Below, in pieces: positions 4,583-5,093 of a DNA stretch of 5,093 nucleotides. The DNA comes from Actinomycetes bacterium. Lineage in GTDB: Bacteria; Actinomycetota; Acidimicrobiia; Acidimicrobiales; UBA8190. Every line of letters begins with the position of its first letter. Position 1 is the stretch's first letter. The notes below the pieces were generated by a model. The model was not told where the DNA came from. It saw nothing but the letters and a program-made list of their open reading frames with translations, and made no database searches. The stretch lies in contig JAJZYI010000255.1 of assembly GCA_021798135.1 (NCBI GenBank), positions 1-5,093 of the forward strand, in the 5' to 3' direction. A program made the position numbers and the translations under genes.

Positions 4583-5093
4583 GGCTGCTGGTGTCCTGGT
4601 CCGAGGATGACGATGTCGATGCGCCGGTTCTTCGCCATGTTGGCCGGCGAGGTGTTCGGGACGACGGGGTGGGTCGAGCCGTAGCCCACGGCGGCCAGCC
4701 GGCTCTCGGCGATGCCGTCGACCTTGTACAGGCGGACCACCACGTTGACCGCCCGCTCGGCCGACAGCTCGGTGTTGGTGGTGTAGGGACCGCCGATGAT
4801 CGGCTGGTCGTCGGTGAAGCCCTCCACGTCGACGACGTTGGTGTCGGTCTTGAGCACCCCGGCGATCGTGTCCACCACGGCGTTGCCGGTGGCGTTCAGG
4901 GTGGCCACGTCCGACGCGTAGAAGACGTGGTCGGACAGGACCTGCACGACCAGGCCCTGCTCGGTGACGGTGGTGGTGGCCGCCGCCTGCAGGCCCTTGG
5001 CCGCCAGCGCGTGGTTGATCTGCGCGGCGATGGTGGCGAGGGGCTGCTGGCCGGCGTTGGCGGCGGTGCCGGTCGCGGTGGTCGTGGTCGTCG
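4579..5093 (-). CDS. motB: Flagellar stator protein MotB, C-terminal part (5' end outside window)
   Basis: MotB pairs with MotA as the proton-driven stator and anchors it to peptidoglycan through an OmpA-like domain. The frame stays open to the right edge, so 170 C-terminal residues are visible. The membrane helix, its essential Asp and the plug are not. The visible part begins with a Thr/Ala-rich linker (TTTTTATGTAANAG). A probable helix, LATIAAQINHALAAKGL, and the strand LVVQVLSDHVFYAS follow. The OmpA-like domain has VEGFTDDQP at about 89-97, NTELSAERAVNVVVRLY at about 106-122, LAAVGYGSTHPV, and NRRIDIVIL at about 155-163. The Asp of GFTDD and the Arg of NRRIDI are the usual peptidoglycan-contacting residues. 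An internal GTG at 4947 could be mistaken for a start, but the domain clearly begins upstream of it. The stop overlaps the fliL ATG by 4 nt. A lone OmpA-family lipoprotein is the alternative, but the fliL neighbour favours MotB. Confidence 0.92.
   Translation of the reverse strand, partial: TTTTTATGTAANAGQQPLATIAAQINHALAAKGLQAAATTTVTEQGLVVQVLSDHVFYASDVATLNATGNAVVDTIAGVLKTDTNVVDVEGFTDDQPIIGGPYTTNTELSAERAVNVVVRLYKVDGIAESRLAAVGYGSTHPVVPNTSPANMAKNRRIDIVILGPGHQQP

Noticed and set aside
4356..4610. Small plus-strand open frame with hydrophobic Phe-rich segments opposite fliL
   Set aside because: The poly-Phe and Ala/Gly segments are simply the antisense reading of the lysine codon run and the Pro/Ala repeat of fliL, and no ribosome site was seen.
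1..5093. tRNA, rRNA, CRISPR, insertion sequence or attachment site
   Set aside because: I looked for spaced direct repeats, transposase motifs, terminal inverted repeats and tRNA-like stems and saw none that could be supported. The DNA is nearly all flagellar coding sequence.

Overview
This window is part of a flagellar gene cluster from a very GC-rich bacterium, most likely a motile member of the Actinomycetota. The grounds are the strong G/C preference at third codon positions, frequent GTG starts, Ala/Pro/Gly/Thr-rich proteins, and a CsrA/FliW pair of the Gram-positive type. I cannot fix the genus from the sequence.

Layout: six genes lie on the minus strand and are read right to left. They are motB (its 5' end lies outside the window), fliL, flgN, flgK, flgL and fliW. 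One gene, csrA, lies on the plus strand at the left and converges on fliW. motB and fliL overlap by 4 nt (ATGA). A 118-nt gap holding a 21-bp tandem duplication and a GC-rich inverted repeat separates fliL from flgN. flgN-flgK and flgK-flgL are each separated by exactly 10 nt, and in both cases the upstream TGA stop runs directly into the downstream Shine-Dalgarno sequence (TGAGGGGG). flgL and fliW are 56 nt apart. The last 52 nt of fliW and of csrA overlap tail to tail. The first 165 nt hold no convincing gene and form the probable promoter and leader of csrA.

How the genes work together: MotB is the peptidoglycan-anchoring stator subunit and FliL is its stator-associated membrane partner. 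FlgN is the export chaperone for FlgK and FlgL, which form the hook-filament junction. FliW and CsrA form the post-transcriptional switch that couples flagellin secretion to flagellin translation. In well-studied Firmicutes fliW and csrA are co-directional. Here they face each other.

No unknown system is evident. The points most worth a second look are the inverted, overlapping csrA/fliW pair, the roughly 45-residue low-complexity tail on CsrA, the repeat-bearing fliL/flgN boundary where fliM might have been expected, a FliA-like -10 motif next to a flgN that lacks a Shine-Dalgarno, and the repeated stop/Shine-Dalgarno junctions.
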